A stretch of DNA of 64,000 nucleotides from Pseudomonas fluorescens (GTDB lineage Bacteria > Pseudomonadota > Gammaproteobacteria > Pseudomonadales > Pseudomonadaceae). The translations under genes were made by a program, and so were the position numbers. Below are positions 18,998-28,755 of the stretch, piece after piece; positions within the stretch are counted from its first letter, which is position 1, and each line of letters starts with the position of its first letter. The notes beneath the pieces were generated by a model, which did no database searches, was not told the origin of the DNA, and was given only the letters and a program-made list of their open reading frames with translations. Location: assembly GCF_902497855.1 (NCBI RefSeq), contig NZ_CABVHU010000026.1:1-64000 (forward strand), in the 5' to 3' direction.

Positions 18998-20776
18998 TCA
19001 GAATTGCGCCGCGTCCAGCGAGTAGAGGGATTCACTGCCGGCCTTGACCGACGCGCTCAACGAGTGGATGCGTGGCAGCAGGCGGGCGAAGTAGAAACGG
19101 GCGGTGCCCAGCTTGCTGGTGTAGAAAGCGTCTTCGGTTGCCTTGCCCATGGCCGCCTTGGCCATCAATGCCCACATGTAGGCATAGGTCGTGTAACCGA
19201 ATACCTGCAGGTACTCGACCGAGGCGGCGCCGATTTCGTTGGGGTTGCCCTGCGCTCGATCCAGCAGCCACGCGGTCAGTTCGTCGAGGGTGTCCACCGC
19301 AAAGTTCAACGGTTGGGTGAACTCGCCAAGTTCGGCACCGGCGTTGGCGGTGAACTGGCGAATCTCGTCGGCGAACAACCGGTAGAGCGCCCCGCCGCTG
19401 CCGACGATCTTGCGCCCGGCCAGGTCCAGGGACTGGATGCCATTGGTGCCTTCGTAGATCTGGGTGATCCGTACATCACGCACCAACTGCTCCTGGCCCC
19501 ATTCGCGAATATAGCCGTGGCCGCCGAAGATCATCTGGCCGTGCAGGGTGGTTTCCAGCCCCATGTCGGTCAGGAACGACTTGGCCACCGGGGTCAGCAG
19601 CGACACCAGTTGCTCGGCGCGGCTGCGGGTTGGCGCGTCATCGCTGTACTTGGCGGTATCCAGTTGCAAGGCCACGTAGCTGGAGAAGGCACGCCCGCCC
19701 TCGTTCAAGGCCTTCATGGTCAGCAGCATGCGCCGCACATCCGGGTGCACGATGATCGGGTCGGCGGCCTTGTCCGGATGCTGCGCACCGGTTGACGCGC
19801 GGCTTTGCAGGCGGTCACGGGCATACAGGGCGGCGCTCTGATAGGAACGCTCGCCCTGCGCCAGGCCCTGGATACCCACGCCCAGGCGCTCGTAGTTCAT
19901 CATGGTGAACATCGCCGCCAGGCCCTTGCCCGGCGCATCGACGATCCAGCCGCTGGCCTGGTCGAAGTTCATCACGCAGGTGGCGGACGCCTTGATGCCC
20001 ATCTTGTGTTCGATGGAACCGCAGGACAGCGCGTTGCGCTCGCCCAGCGAGCCGTCGTCATTGACCAGCACCTTGGGCACCAGAAACAGGGAAATGCCTT
20101 TGGGTCCCGCGGGTGCATCCGGCAGCCGGGCCAGCACCAGGTGGATGATGTTCTCGGTCAAGTCGTGCTCGCCGCCGGAAATAAAGATCTTGCTGCCGCT
20201 GATCTTGAAACTGCCGTCGGCCTGGGGTTCGGCCTTGGTGCGAATCAGGCCCAGGTCGGTACCGGCATGGGCTTCGGTCAGGCACATGGAACCGCTCCAG
20301 GTGCCGGCATACAGGTTCGGCAGGTACTTCTGTTTCAGCGCTTCGCTGGCATGGGCACTGAGCGACAGGCAGGCACCGGCGGTCAGCATCGGGTACGTGC
20401 CGAACGACAGGTTGGCCGAGGTCACCATTTCCTCGACCTGGGCGGAAATCGCCTTGGGCATGCCCATGCCACCGAACTGCGGATCGCCGCCAACACCCAC
20501 CCAACCGCCTTCGGCGAATGCCTGGTACGCCGCGATAAAACCAGCCGGGACTGTCACCGCTCCGTTGTCCCAGGAGCAACCTTGTTCGTCGCCACTGCGG
20601 CGCAGCGGCGCGATGATGCCGGCGCTGATCTTGCCGGCCTCTTCAAGGATCGCGGCAGCCGTCTGTTCGTCGACCACCTCGGCCAGGCCCGGCAGCCGGG
20701 CCCAAAGCCTGGAAGCCTCGAAGACTTCATTGAGAACGAAGCGCATGTCGCGTAGAGGAGCTTTGTAATCAGACAT
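18998..20776 (-). CDS. Acyl-CoA dehydrogenase (long form, about 590 residues)
   Basis: FAD enzyme that introduces a 2,3 double bond into an acyl-CoA. The ATG at 20776 (MSDYKAPLRDMRFVLNEVFE) gives 592 residues, the long form with a C-terminal extension seen in FadE/DmdC-like proteins. Motifs include MCLTEAHAGTDLGLI, the FAD-site segment GGHGYIREWGQEQLVRD and ITQIYEGTNGIQ near residue 430. It begins 7 bases after the MMPL stop and so belongs to the same operon. This links transport directly to degradation. Confidence 0.9.
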   Translation of the reverse strand: MSDYKAPLRDMRFVLNEVFEASRLWARLPGLAEVVDEQTAAAILEEAGKISAGIIAPLRRSGDEQGCSWDNGAVTVPAGFIAAYQAFAEGGWVGVGGDPQFGGMGMPKAISAQVEEMVTSANLSFGTYPMLTAGACLSLSAHASEALKQKYLPNLYAGTWSGSMCLTEAHAGTDLGLIRTKAEPQADGSFKISGSKIFISGGEHDLTENIIHLVLARLPDAPAGPKGISLFLVPKVLVNDDGSLGERNALSCGSIEHKMGIKASATCVMNFDQASGWIVDAPGKGLAAMFTMMNYERLGVGIQGLAQGERSYQSAALYARDRLQSRASTGAQHPDKAADPIIVHPDVRRMLLTMKALNEGGRAFSSYVALQLDTAKYSDDAPTRSRAEQLVSLLTPVAKSFLTDMGLETTLHGQMIFGGHGYIREWGQEQLVRDVRITQIYEGTNGIQSLDLAGRKIVGSGGALYRLFADEIRQFTANAGAELGEFTQPLNFAVDTLDELTAWLLDRAQGNPNEIGAASVEYLQVFGYTTYAYMWALMAKAAMGKATEDAFYTSKLGTARFYFARLLPRIHSLSASVKAGSESLYSLDAAQF

Positions 20777-20783
20777 GTTTGAC

Positions 20784-23327
20784 TTACTCGGACAGTGTGA
20801 GGGCAGGTCGCATGCCCGGTTGTTTGGCGTTGTCGGTCTCACTGACGTGCACCACCGGCGCATCCGGGGCGTCCGCAGCAGTACCACGGATCAGCGAGGG
20901 CCCGCGCAACAGGAAATACGACAGGGCTGGAATCAGGATCAGCGCGCCGAGCATGTTCCACAGGAACATGAAGGTCAGCAGGATGCCCATGTCCGCCTGG
21001 AACTTGATCGGTGACCAGGCCCAACAGATCACGCCGGCCGCCAGGGTGATGCCCACCAGCCCGACCACCCGGCCGGTGAACGACACCGCCTTGCGGTAGG
21101 CATCCCCCAGCGACAGGCCCTGACGCTGGTAATGCAGCTGCACGCTGAGCAGGTACAAGGCGTAGTCGACCCCGATGCCGACACCCAGGGCGATCACCGG
21201 CAAGGTCGCGACTTTCACACCGATGCCCATGACCACCATCAACGCCTCGCAAAGGATCGAGGTCAGCACCAGCGGCAGCAAGGCCACCACTGTCGCGCGC
21301 CAGCTGCGGAAGGTGATCAGGCAGAACAACGTCACCGCGGCATAGACATACAACAGCATGGTGCGGTTGGCTTCGCGCACCACGATGTTGGTCGCGGCCT
21401 CGATGCCGGCACTGCCGGCGGCCAGCAGGAACTGACGGTCCGGGGTGCTGTTGTCCTTGGCGAACTTGTCGGCAATGGCCACCACCGCGTCCAGGGTCTC
21501 GGCCTTGTGATCCTTGAGGAAGGCAATCACCGGCATCAGCGAGCAGTCGTTGTTGAACAACTCCGGGGAGTTGACCGAGGCTTGCTGCGCGGCGTAGTTC
21601 AGCACGTCCTGGTTGCGCTGGATGCTGTTGAGTTTGGGGTTGCCTTCGTAAGTACCGGCGGTGATCTGCCGTACCGCGTTGACCAGCGACGACGTCGCCT
21701 GCACCCCGGGGGACTGCTGCAGCTCCCAGGCCAGACGGTCGGCGAGGACCAGCGTCTGGTAGCTCAGGCAACCTTCCGGCGCGGTCTTGATCATCACTGC
21801 GAACAGGTCGCTGGACAGTGCGTAGTGGCTGGTGATGTAGGCGTTGTCACGGTTATAACGCGAGTCGGCACGCAACTCCGGAGCGCCACTGTCGAGGTCG
21901 CCGATTTTCAGCTGCAGGCTGACCATGAAACCGCCAATGCCCATCAACGTCGCCACCAGTACCGCACCCGTCGCCCACTTGCGGGTGGTGAAGCGGTCGA
22001 GCATGTCCCACAGTTTGCCGAAGCCTTTGTGTCCGTCCGCCCGGGTATCGATTTTCAGCGCCCGCTCGGCCGCCTTGCGCCCGACACCGATATAGGACAG
22101 CGCCACCGGCATCAGCAGCAGCGAGGTAAAAATCAGCACCGCCACGCCAATGCTGGCGGTGATCGCCAGGTCCTGGATCACCGGAATATCGATCAGCATC
22201 AGCACCGCGAAGCCCACCGCATCGGCCAGCAACGCAGTGACCCCGGCAATGAACAGGCGGCGGAAGGTGTAGCGGGCGGCAATCAGCTTGTGGGTGCCGC
22301 GGGCGATGTCCTGCATGATGCCGTTCATCTTCTGCGCCGCGTGGGACACGCCGATGGCAAAGATCAGGAAGGGTACCAGCACCGAATACGGGTCGATGGC
22401 ATAGCCCAGCCAGGCGACGATGCCCAATTGCCAGACCACGGCGATCAGCGAGCAGCCGACCACCAGCAAGGTGCTGCGCACACAGCGGGTATAGCAATAG
22501 ATGATGACCAGCGAGGTGACCACGGCCAGGCCGAAGAACATCATCACCTGGATCAGCCCGTCGATCAGGTCGCCCATCAATTTGGCGAAACCGATCACCC
22601 GGACCTTGTACTGGCCCTTGCCCTCTTCCCCGGTCAGTCGTGCCGCACTGTCGCCGGCGAATTCGATCTTGTCGCGCAATTGCGCTTCGAGCATCTGCGA
22701 AAATTGATGGTAGTCGAGGCGCTGACCGGTGGCCGTGGCTTTGTCCAGCAACGGCACGATCAGCATGCTCGATTTGAAATCGCTGGCGACCAGGCTGCCG
22801 ACGATACCGGCGCGGGTGATGTTCTGCCGCAGCTGTTCGATGTCCGATGGCGAGCCTTGATAACTGTCGGGCATCACCGGGCCCCCCTGAAAACCTTCTT
22901 CGGTGACTTCGGTCCAGCGCACCCCTGGACTCCACAGCGACTTCATCCAGGCGCGGTCGACGCCTTCGGTGAGGAACAGCTGGTCATTGACCTGCTTGAG
23001 CACGTCCAGATAGCCGGGGTCGAAGATATCGCCCTGGGTGTTTTCCACCACCACCCGCACCGAGTTGCCCAGGCCGCGCAACGACTGGCGGTTCTCCAGG
23101 AAATTCTTGATGTACGGCTGGCTCTGCGGAATCATTTTCTCGAAGCTGGGGCGCAGCTCCAGACGCGTCACCGCCATATAGCCCAGCACCACCGTGGCCA
23201 GCGCCATGAGCAGCATGAACAGCGGGCGGTAGTTGAATACCAGCCGCTCCAACCGGTTGCCGGAGGACTGATTGAAGTCCCGCAGCTCGCGGATCACCGG
23301 CATGGTGTCTTGTTTGATATTGCCCAT
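20784..23327 (-). CDS. MMPL/RND-family inner-membrane transporter, copy A
   Basis: 847-residue RND-superfamily protein with two repeats, each with a long periplasmic loop between the first transmembrane helix and a bundle of five. Examples of the helices are PLFMLLMALATVVLGYMAV and the group around SLVIIYCYTRCVRSTLLVVG. It would move a hydrophobic molecule across or out of the inner membrane. The neighbouring YCF48-like, DUF1329 and DUF1302 genes form its module. It is very similar to copy B at 43548-46046, with long identical DNA runs, for example around 22190-22245. The direction of transport is unknown. Confidence 0.88.
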   Translation of the reverse strand: MGNIKQDTMPVIRELRDFNQSSGNRLERLVFNYRPLFMLLMALATVVLGYMAVTRLELRPSFEKMIPQSQPYIKNFLENRQSLRGLGNSVRVVVENTQGDIFDPGYLDVLKQVNDQLFLTEGVDRAWMKSLWSPGVRWTEVTEEGFQGGPVMPDSYQGSPSDIEQLRQNITRAGIVGSLVASDFKSSMLIVPLLDKATATGQRLDYHQFSQMLEAQLRDKIEFAGDSAARLTGEEGKGQYKVRVIGFAKLMGDLIDGLIQVMMFFGLAVVTSLVIIYCYTRCVRSTLLVVGCSLIAVVWQLGIVAWLGYAIDPYSVLVPFLIFAIGVSHAAQKMNGIMQDIARGTHKLIAARYTFRRLFIAGVTALLADAVGFAVLMLIDIPVIQDLAITASIGVAVLIFTSLLLMPVALSYIGVGRKAAERALKIDTRADGHKGFGKLWDMLDRFTTRKWATGAVLVATLMGIGGFMVSLQLKIGDLDSGAPELRADSRYNRDNAYITSHYALSSDLFAVMIKTAPEGCLSYQTLVLADRLAWELQQSPGVQATSSLVNAVRQITAGTYEGNPKLNSIQRNQDVLNYAAQQASVNSPELFNNDCSLMPVIAFLKDHKAETLDAVVAIADKFAKDNSTPDRQFLLAAGSAGIEAATNIVVREANRTMLLYVYAAVTLFCLITFRSWRATVVALLPLVLTSILCEALMVVMGIGVKVATLPVIALGVGIGVDYALYLLSVQLHYQRQGLSLGDAYRKAVSFTGRVVGLVGITLAAGVICWAWSPIKFQADMGILLTFMFLWNMLGALILIPALSYFLLRGPSLIRGTAADAPDAPVVHVSETDNAKQPGMRPALTLSE

Positions 23328-23352
23328 GTCTGGGTACTCGCTCTAATTTTTC

Positions 23353-24426
23353 TTATTTGACAGACAGTGCCTGTACACCACGGCTACCCACCACTACCAG
23401 CGAACCATCGGCGGCCTGGCTCACACCGGCCACAGGGGTCGGATCCTGCTGTTCCAGCAACTGCAGCCGTGTACCGCCCGCCTGACTGACCAGCGCATGT
23501 CCCGCCTGGGTGAACAGCTCGTACTGACCCTGGTCATTGATGATCCCCGCCGTGATGCTGACCTGCAGGCCACTCGCCAACGGGTTCCAGCTGAGACCGC
23601 CATCGGTGCTGCGAAACACATTGCCGCCCAGGCCGTAGACCAGTACTTCACCGGGCTTGCCGACCACGCCGAAGTAGCTGCCCTGATAAGGCGTCGGCAA
23701 GGCAGCGAAGCGCTGCTGCGCGTCATCCCATTTCAGCAGCAGGCCCTGTTCGCCAACGATGTACAGCGCGTCACCGGTCGAGGCGATGGCGTTGAGGTGA
23801 AAGCCTTGCGGGTTGTCGGTGCGATCCTGGAACGGCGTCCAGCTCTGGCCACCGTCTTCGGTCCGCAGGATCAGGTTGAACACACCGACCACATAGCCCA
23901 GCTTGTCGTTGGCGAACCACACATCGAGCAGCGGCTTGTCCGCCCCCTGTTCGACCAGCCGCTCACCTTCGGCGACCAGCAGTGGCCATTGCTCGTTGCC
24001 AGGGTCTGCACTGGCCAGCGCCGCATAATGCTTGACCACAGCGGCACCGATCTGGCGACCGTCGAGCTGCTTGCGCCAAGTGGCGCCGGCATCGCTGCTG
24101 TGCAGTACCACGCCATCGTTGCCGACCGCCCAGCCCTGCCTGGCAGAAGGAAAAAACACCGCCGTCAGATCACTGCTGAGCGGGACACTGGCCTGCAACC
24201 AGTGCTTGCCTGCGTCATCGGAATAAAGAATATGGCCACGCTGGCCCACAGTGACCAGGCGCTCGCCGGCGCGAGCAATGCCAATCAAGGGGCTACTCAC
24301 GGCCAAAGGACTCGGCTTGGCCGGCAGATCCAGTACATCGACATAACCGGTTGCCTGAGCAACACCCTGCAACAGCGCCAGCATCGAGCACAGCAGCGCC
24401 AGCACGAACTTTTTCAAGGAACCCAT
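23353..24426 (-). CDS. Exported YCF48-like beta-propeller protein, copy A
   Basis: 357-residue protein starting at the ATG at 24426 with a clear signal peptide (MGSLKKFVLALLCSMLALLQ, then GVAQA). Repeats of the sialidase/YCF48 type follow, such as GHILYSDDAGKHW, GVVLHSSDAGATW and NVFRSTDGGLSW, giving a periplasmic propeller. It is found beside MMPL transporters in this kind of module, where it may act as an adaptor; that role is inference. Copy B is at 46075-47142. Confidence 0.82.
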   Translation of the reverse strand: MGSLKKFVLALLCSMLALLQGVAQATGYVDVLDLPAKPSPLAVSSPLIGIARAGERLVTVGQRGHILYSDDAGKHWLQASVPLSSDLTAVFFPSARQGWAVGNDGVVLHSSDAGATWRKQLDGRQIGAAVVKHYAALASADPGNEQWPLLVAEGERLVEQGADKPLLDVWFANDKLGYVVGVFNLILRTEDGGQSWTPFQDRTDNPQGFHLNAIASTGDALYIVGEQGLLLKWDDAQQRFAALPTPYQGSYFGVVGKPGEVLVYGLGGNVFRSTDGGLSWNPLASGLQVSITAGIINDQGQYELFTQAGHALVSQAGGTRLQLLEQQDPTPVAGVSQAADGSLVVVGSRGVQALSVK

Positions 24427-24581
24427 ACCGCACCTTCTAAGAGAACGACACCGCAAAGCACACGAGGTACAGGCCGGCGTCGGAATCGGTAACCCAAGAT
24501 GAACGACGCTCCGGCCGTCCATCTTCCAGTCACTCTGCCGGGGGACCACAAGCGATCGCCCCGGGCTTTATCGCCTGCCGC

Positions 24582-25937
24582 TCAGCGGATACCGGACCCT
24601 GCCAGTGCATCCGGCGCCCACTGCGCCTTCGACAGCGACTCGATGTACTTGATGCCGCCGTACGCGCCCGTGATGCCGTTGATGTTGTAGGAGCCGCCCA
24701 CCAGGTCGTAGATCATGAAAGGCGAGACATCGGGGATCTTTTTGTCGTAACTCTGGCTGAGGAAGGCGAAGGAGCCGCGGTAGAGCTTGCCGCTCGAGTC
24801 ATACTGGTCGGAGGCCAAAGCGATCCAGCTGTCTTCGTCCAGGTACATGCGACGCTTCTGGTAGATGTGGCGCGAACCGGATTTAAGCGTGCCTTCCACC
24901 ACCCAGACGCGGTGCTTCTCCCAGCGCACATAGTCAGGTGCGATGTGGTTGGGGGTCGTCAGCTGCTTGGCGTCCACCGCGTAGGTCAGCTTGTAGGTGT
25001 TGTACGGCACCACCATTTCCTGCTTGCCCGTAAGCTTCCACTCGAAGCGGTCCAGGGCACCGTTGAACACGAATACATCGTCGTAAGTACCGGCACCGCC
25101 CGTACCCGGGTTAGGCGTGTCATAGGCCAGGTCCGGCGCCAGCTTCACGCGGCGCTGGCCAGGCAGGTATTGCCAGCTGCGGCGTGGCTGCGCCAAGGGG
25201 TTGGCCGTATCCTTGAGCATGATGGCCTCGCCCGCACGGCGCGCGGGACCGGTGTAATACAGCTTCATCTGAAAGAACACGTCAGTGCTCTTGAACGGCT
25301 TCGACATGTCGTCGTAGATCGGATAGCTCGAGAACGACAGCGCCGTGGTGGACAGTGTCGGTACACCCGCGGAATCGACGTTCCAGGAGTCATACTTGAC
25401 GTTGCGATTGCCCCCGACGCGCAGCAGGTGGTTCCACATGGCTTCACTGCCCGAGGTCGGGATCGGGAACGGCACGCCGGGCAACAGGTTATCGATGGAC
25501 AGGCCGCCATCGAGGGCCTTGGTACCGGTGGCGTTTTTCAGGCTGTTGTCGAGCACCGCCTGAGGCAGGGCGACAGTGCGGTGGGTCGGATACACATTGA
25601 TGTGGAAAGTGGGATAGCGCTTGGCAAGCTCTGCCGTGGTGGCGGTCAACTGGCCCTTGTACTTGTCGACGTTCTTACCATCGATGACCAACAGCGGCTT
25701 CTCGTTGGCAAAAGGATCCGGACGCATGCCGTCGCCCGCCTTGAAGCTGGCTGGAGCGGTGGTCAACCCGCCGGTGTAGGCTGGAATCGAACCATCGGCA
25801 TTGGCTGCCATCTCCGCACCCACGTTGGTCAGGCTGGTGCCCAGCTTGGCGGCTTCCTGAGCCGATACGGCCGCATGGGCCTGACCGGCAATGACGGCCG
25901 CCAGGGACGCTGCCAGCATGCTATTTAGGAATTTCAT
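24582..25937 (-). CDS. DUF1329 family exported lipoprotein-carrier-like protein, copy A
   Basis: 451-residue protein with a signal peptide (MKFLNSMLAASLAAVIAGQA, then HA). The DUF1329 stretches DGSIPAYTGGL, RRSWQYLPGQRRVKLAPDLAYDTPN and RYMYLDEDSW-like RRMYLDEDSWIA are clear. Some members resemble LolA/LolB-type lipid carriers, so it may shuttle a hydrophobic molecule through the periplasm. GGAGAG precedes the ATG at 25937. It lies 40 bases after the DUF1302 gene. Copy B is at 47245-48603. Confidence 0.83.
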   Translation of the reverse strand: MKFLNSMLAASLAAVIAGQAHAAVSAQEAAKLGTSLTNVGAEMAANADGSIPAYTGGLTTAPASFKAGDGMRPDPFANEKPLLVIDGKNVDKYKGQLTATTAELAKRYPTFHINVYPTHRTVALPQAVLDNSLKNATGTKALDGGLSIDNLLPGVPFPIPTSGSEAMWNHLLRVGGNRNVKYDSWNVDSAGVPTLSTTALSFSSYPIYDDMSKPFKSTDVFFQMKLYYTGPARRAGEAIMLKDTANPLAQPRRSWQYLPGQRRVKLAPDLAYDTPNPGTGGAGTYDDVFVFNGALDRFEWKLTGKQEMVVPYNTYKLTYAVDAKQLTTPNHIAPDYVRWEKHRVWVVEGTLKSGSRHIYQKRRMYLDEDSWIALASDQYDSSGKLYRGSFAFLSQSYDKKIPDVSPFMIYDLVGGSYNINGITGAYGGIKYIESLSKAQWAPDALAGSGIR

Positions 25938-25977
25938 CTGAATTCTCTCCACTTTGTTGTTGTAATCCGGGTGTCAA

Positions 25978-27849
25978 TCAGAAGGTGGTTTTGAACGAGG
26001 CCGTGATCATCCCGCGGTCCTTCAGCAGCGGCGCCAGGCCTGCCTGGGAAGTGATCTGGCCGGGAATGCAGCGGTACTGCCCACCACTGCCGGGGGTGTT
26101 GTTGTCAAATCCGGTTTCACAGGTATTGAAAGGACCAAAGGAATCGACGTACTTCAGGTCGAACTTGTATTTTTGATAGACGTCCGCGGCGACGCCGATG
26201 GAGTAGCTGCCAGTGTCCTCGCTGCCACCCAGCTGGACGGCCGAGTTGCCCTTGAGGCCGACGTTGTAGGACATCGGCATGGACATATCGACGCCCGGGA
26301 ACACCTGGAACCAGGTCGGGGTGAAGTTGGTGGCGATGGAGTAGGCATTGGTGTCGACTTTGTCGACCCCGTGGTAGCTGGAGTTGCCCTTGAAGGACTG
26401 CTTGCCCTTGTCGACGCTGACCAGATGGGTCATCGATCCTTCGACAGCCAGCGAGGAGGAATCCCATAACGGCGTATTGCCAAAGCTCACGATGCCGTTG
26501 AGTACCACGTGGAAAGTCTTGCCACGGGCCGTTCCGGTATCACCTCGGCCCGGCACGGCACCGATGAGGTTGTCGCCGTTGACCAGCCCCTGATCGGCCT
26601 GCCCTCTCAAGGTCGGGTTGACGGTGGTGAAGTTGCTCAGCAGCGGCATGTTCTCGCGGTAGTTCACATCGAGACCGACGCTGACCGGGCCCACCCCCTT
26701 CGACAGACTGATGCCATAGATGTCGATGTCATCGGCATAAGCGGACAGGTATTCAGCGCCGGTGAGCCCCGGCAGGCCTGGCGTTTGCAGGTTGGGCGCA
26801 TTGACCAGCACTACCGGCATCGGGTCCGACGTGTTGCGGTAGTAGAAGCCCAGGGTGCCGTCCAGCCATTCCGGGCTCCACTTGGCCATCAGCCCGAAGT
26901 CGCCGGCGTTGTGCGGCTTGACGTCATGCCCGCGCGAGGTACCGTAAAAAGCACCGGCCCCGTTCAGCGCGGTCGGCACCGGCAGCCAGAACACGTCCCC
27001 GCCTTCACCGAACATGTCGTAGCCGCCCATGTAAGTCCCACCCTCGGGCAGACGGGTGTTGCGGAACTCCAGGAAGTACTGCGCCCCCAGGGTCAGCTCG
27101 GGATTGACCGTGAACGACATGGACAGCTGGTTGCGCGGCAGGAACAGCTCCTTGGTTTCGGTGCCCGGCACGTTATACAACTTGGCCAGGTCCAGGGCCG
27201 ACTGACCGTAGTTGATGCCGTTGGCCGCATTGAACAGGGTCTCGCCCCAGTACATGTTGTGCCGCCCGAGCTTGGTGCTGAACATCGACTCCTCGCCGAC
27301 CTCGGTGCTATAGAACACGAAGGCATCGAGGATCTCACCGGAGGGGCCGTTGTAATAACGATCGCTGTAGTTGCTCAGCCCATGCTTGCTTGCAGCGTGG
27401 CCGTTCAGCGAGTCGCCAGGCTGAATCGATCCGGACTGACGAGCCGCCACCAGGTTGCCCGCATTGCCCTGCTGCCCTGGAAAAGGGTTGGAGTTGGAAC
27501 CGACATTGTCATAGGCATGGTCATACCAACTCGCGGCACTGACACGAAAGCCCATTTTCCGTTGGTAGACCACATCGAGCTCGGTCAACAGATCGACCCG
27601 CTGGGTCACTGCACTGCCGACACTGAAGTTCTTGTCGCCGTCGTTGTAGTTGGAGGCGTTGGCAGTCTTCGAGTTCTGGCCTTCGACCCGTTGGCCGTAG
27701 CTGGTCTTGAGGGTGTTATCGAAGCGCACGGCCCAATCTTCACTGCCCGTGTCGAGTTCAAAGGCATGGGCAGCCGGCATGGAGGCGAGCAGCATGGCGC
27801 TGGCGAGCAAGCTGAGGCGCAGAGGACGGTGTCCGGTCGAGATGTGCAT
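25978..27849 (-). CDS. DUF1302 family outer-membrane protein, copy A
   Basis: 623-residue protein with signal peptide (through MPAAHA), followed directly by FELDTGSEDWAVRFDN. It is rich in alternating beta-strand patterns and ends in the outer-membrane signature phenylalanine (ITASFKTTF). A beta-barrel channel or receptor for a hydrophobic compound is likely. DUF1302 genes accompany steroid, terpenoid and aromatic degradation genes in pseudomonads. Copy B, at 48641-50545, is much more divergent than the MMPL copies are. Confidence 0.83.
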   Translation of the reverse strand: MHISTGHRPLRLSLLASAMLLASMPAAHAFELDTGSEDWAVRFDNTLKTSYGQRVEGQNSKTANASNYNDGDKNFSVGSAVTQRVDLLTELDVVYQRKMGFRVSAASWYDHAYDNVGSNSNPFPGQQGNAGNLVAARQSGSIQPGDSLNGHAASKHGLSNYSDRYYNGPSGEILDAFVFYSTEVGEESMFSTKLGRHNMYWGETLFNAANGINYGQSALDLAKLYNVPGTETKELFLPRNQLSMSFTVNPELTLGAQYFLEFRNTRLPEGGTYMGGYDMFGEGGDVFWLPVPTALNGAGAFYGTSRGHDVKPHNAGDFGLMAKWSPEWLDGTLGFYYRNTSDPMPVVLVNAPNLQTPGLPGLTGAEYLSAYADDIDIYGISLSKGVGPVSVGLDVNYRENMPLLSNFTTVNPTLRGQADQGLVNGDNLIGAVPGRGDTGTARGKTFHVVLNGIVSFGNTPLWDSSSLAVEGSMTHLVSVDKGKQSFKGNSSYHGVDKVDTNAYSIATNFTPTWFQVFPGVDMSMPMSYNVGLKGNSAVQLGGSEDTGSYSIGVAADVYQKYKFDLKYVDSFGPFNTCETGFDNNTPGSGGQYRCIPGQITSQAGLAPLLKDRGMITASFKTTF

Positions 27850-27943
27850 TACGTTGTCTCCGTTTTTTGTTGTTTTTGTTTTTTGGTTCTAACAACGACT
27901 CACATCCGGTCCTTGCAGTGATGCGAGTTTCCTTCAGGCAGTT

Positions 27944-28516
27944 TTATTGAGCTGTTTGCACCCCACGATCCAGCGTGCGGATAAAGTCTTGTGCCTGCGG
28001 CCACTCGCCGTATCCGGCTGCAGGATTGAGATGGCCTACCGCACCGAGGTTGACCAGTTCACTGCCCCAGTCACCGGCCATCCGGGTCACGGATTCGAGG
28101 CTCGCGAGGTGGTCGTTGGTACTGGCCGCGACGATCGAAGGGAACGGCAGAGACCCTTTTGGCAGCGGATCCCAGCCATTGGCCCGCAGGCTTTCAGGGG
28201 TCGGATAATTTGCTGGCCAGCTGGCCTCGAGGTCCGGCGGTGCGGCCAGCAAGGCGCCCTTGATCGGGCGGTCATGAAGGGCGGCCCAGTGCACCACCAT
28301 CAGCACACCGGCACTGTGGGCCACCAGGATCACCGGACCGCAAATCTGCTCCAGCTCGCGCTGGATCGCTTCCACGCGTGCCGCCAGGCTGAGCTTGTTC
28401 GCTTCCAGTGGTGGCACTGAGCGGACCTTGTCCAACTTGGCTTCCAGCAATGTTTGCCAATGCTCTGGCACATGATCACGCAAGCCTGGAACTATCAAAA
28501 TCGTGGTGTCATTCAT
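27944..28516 (-). CDS. RBBP9/YdeN-family serine hydrolase
   Basis: 190-residue alpha/beta hydrolase. The nucleophile is S68 in LVAHSAGVLM. The other triad members are probably the aspartate in STNDHLASLES and the histidine in AVGHLNPAAGYGEWP. The usual RBBP9 length is about 190. It is the first gene of the leftward operon that continues with DUF1302 94 bases later, and is divergent from AraC regulator A. It may hydrolyse an ester of the imported compound; the substrate is unknown. Confidence 0.85.
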   Translation of the reverse strand: MNDTTILIVPGLRDHVPEHWQTLLEAKLDKVRSVPPLEANKLSLAARVEAIQRELEQICGPVILVAHSAGVLMVVHWAALHDRPIKGALLAAPPDLEASWPANYPTPESLRANGWDPLPKGSLPFPSIVAASTNDHLASLESVTRMAGDWGSELVNLGAVGHLNPAAGYGEWPQAQDFIRTLDRGVQTAQ

Positions 28517-28611
28517 CGCGCTAATTCACCTTTGGACAATCCATCGAAAGGTCCGCCAATCGTTCGAACCCTCCAGCAGCACAGTAGGATTCGCCTCGTC
28601 GGCGCGCGTTA

Positions 28612-28695
28612 CATTTAGCGTCAACCACTTCCCTTTTGATGACAGCCCCGCAGAAATAGATTTTCCCCGTCAAACTATTTTCATTTCACGACAAA
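28612..28695 (+). promoter_or_regulatory. Two predicted AraC-family operators in front of the hydrolase/uptake/beta-oxidation operon
   Basis: First pair: CATTTAGCGTCAAC (28612-28625) and CTTTTGATGACAGC (28633-28646). Second pair: TTTTCCCCGTCAAA (28661-28674) and CATTTCACGACAAA (28682-28695). In both pairs the half-sites start 21 bp apart. They lie between the hydrolase start (28516, leftward) and regulator A (28756, rightward). The first pair begins 96 bp before the hydrolase start, close to the distance of the matching sites at 36537 and 52732. Binding by regulator A is inference. Confidence 0.55.
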
Positions 28696-28755
28696 GTCTC
28701 TATAAATGGCAGGTAGCTGCGACAGCGGGACCTCGTTTGTCATTAAATGGAATGA

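Noticed and set aside
21132..23360. Long rightward open frame (742 codons) opposite MMPL copy A
   Set aside because: Antisense shadow of a real gene; the same type of frame appears opposite MMPL copy B (44226-46082) and reflects base composition, not coding.
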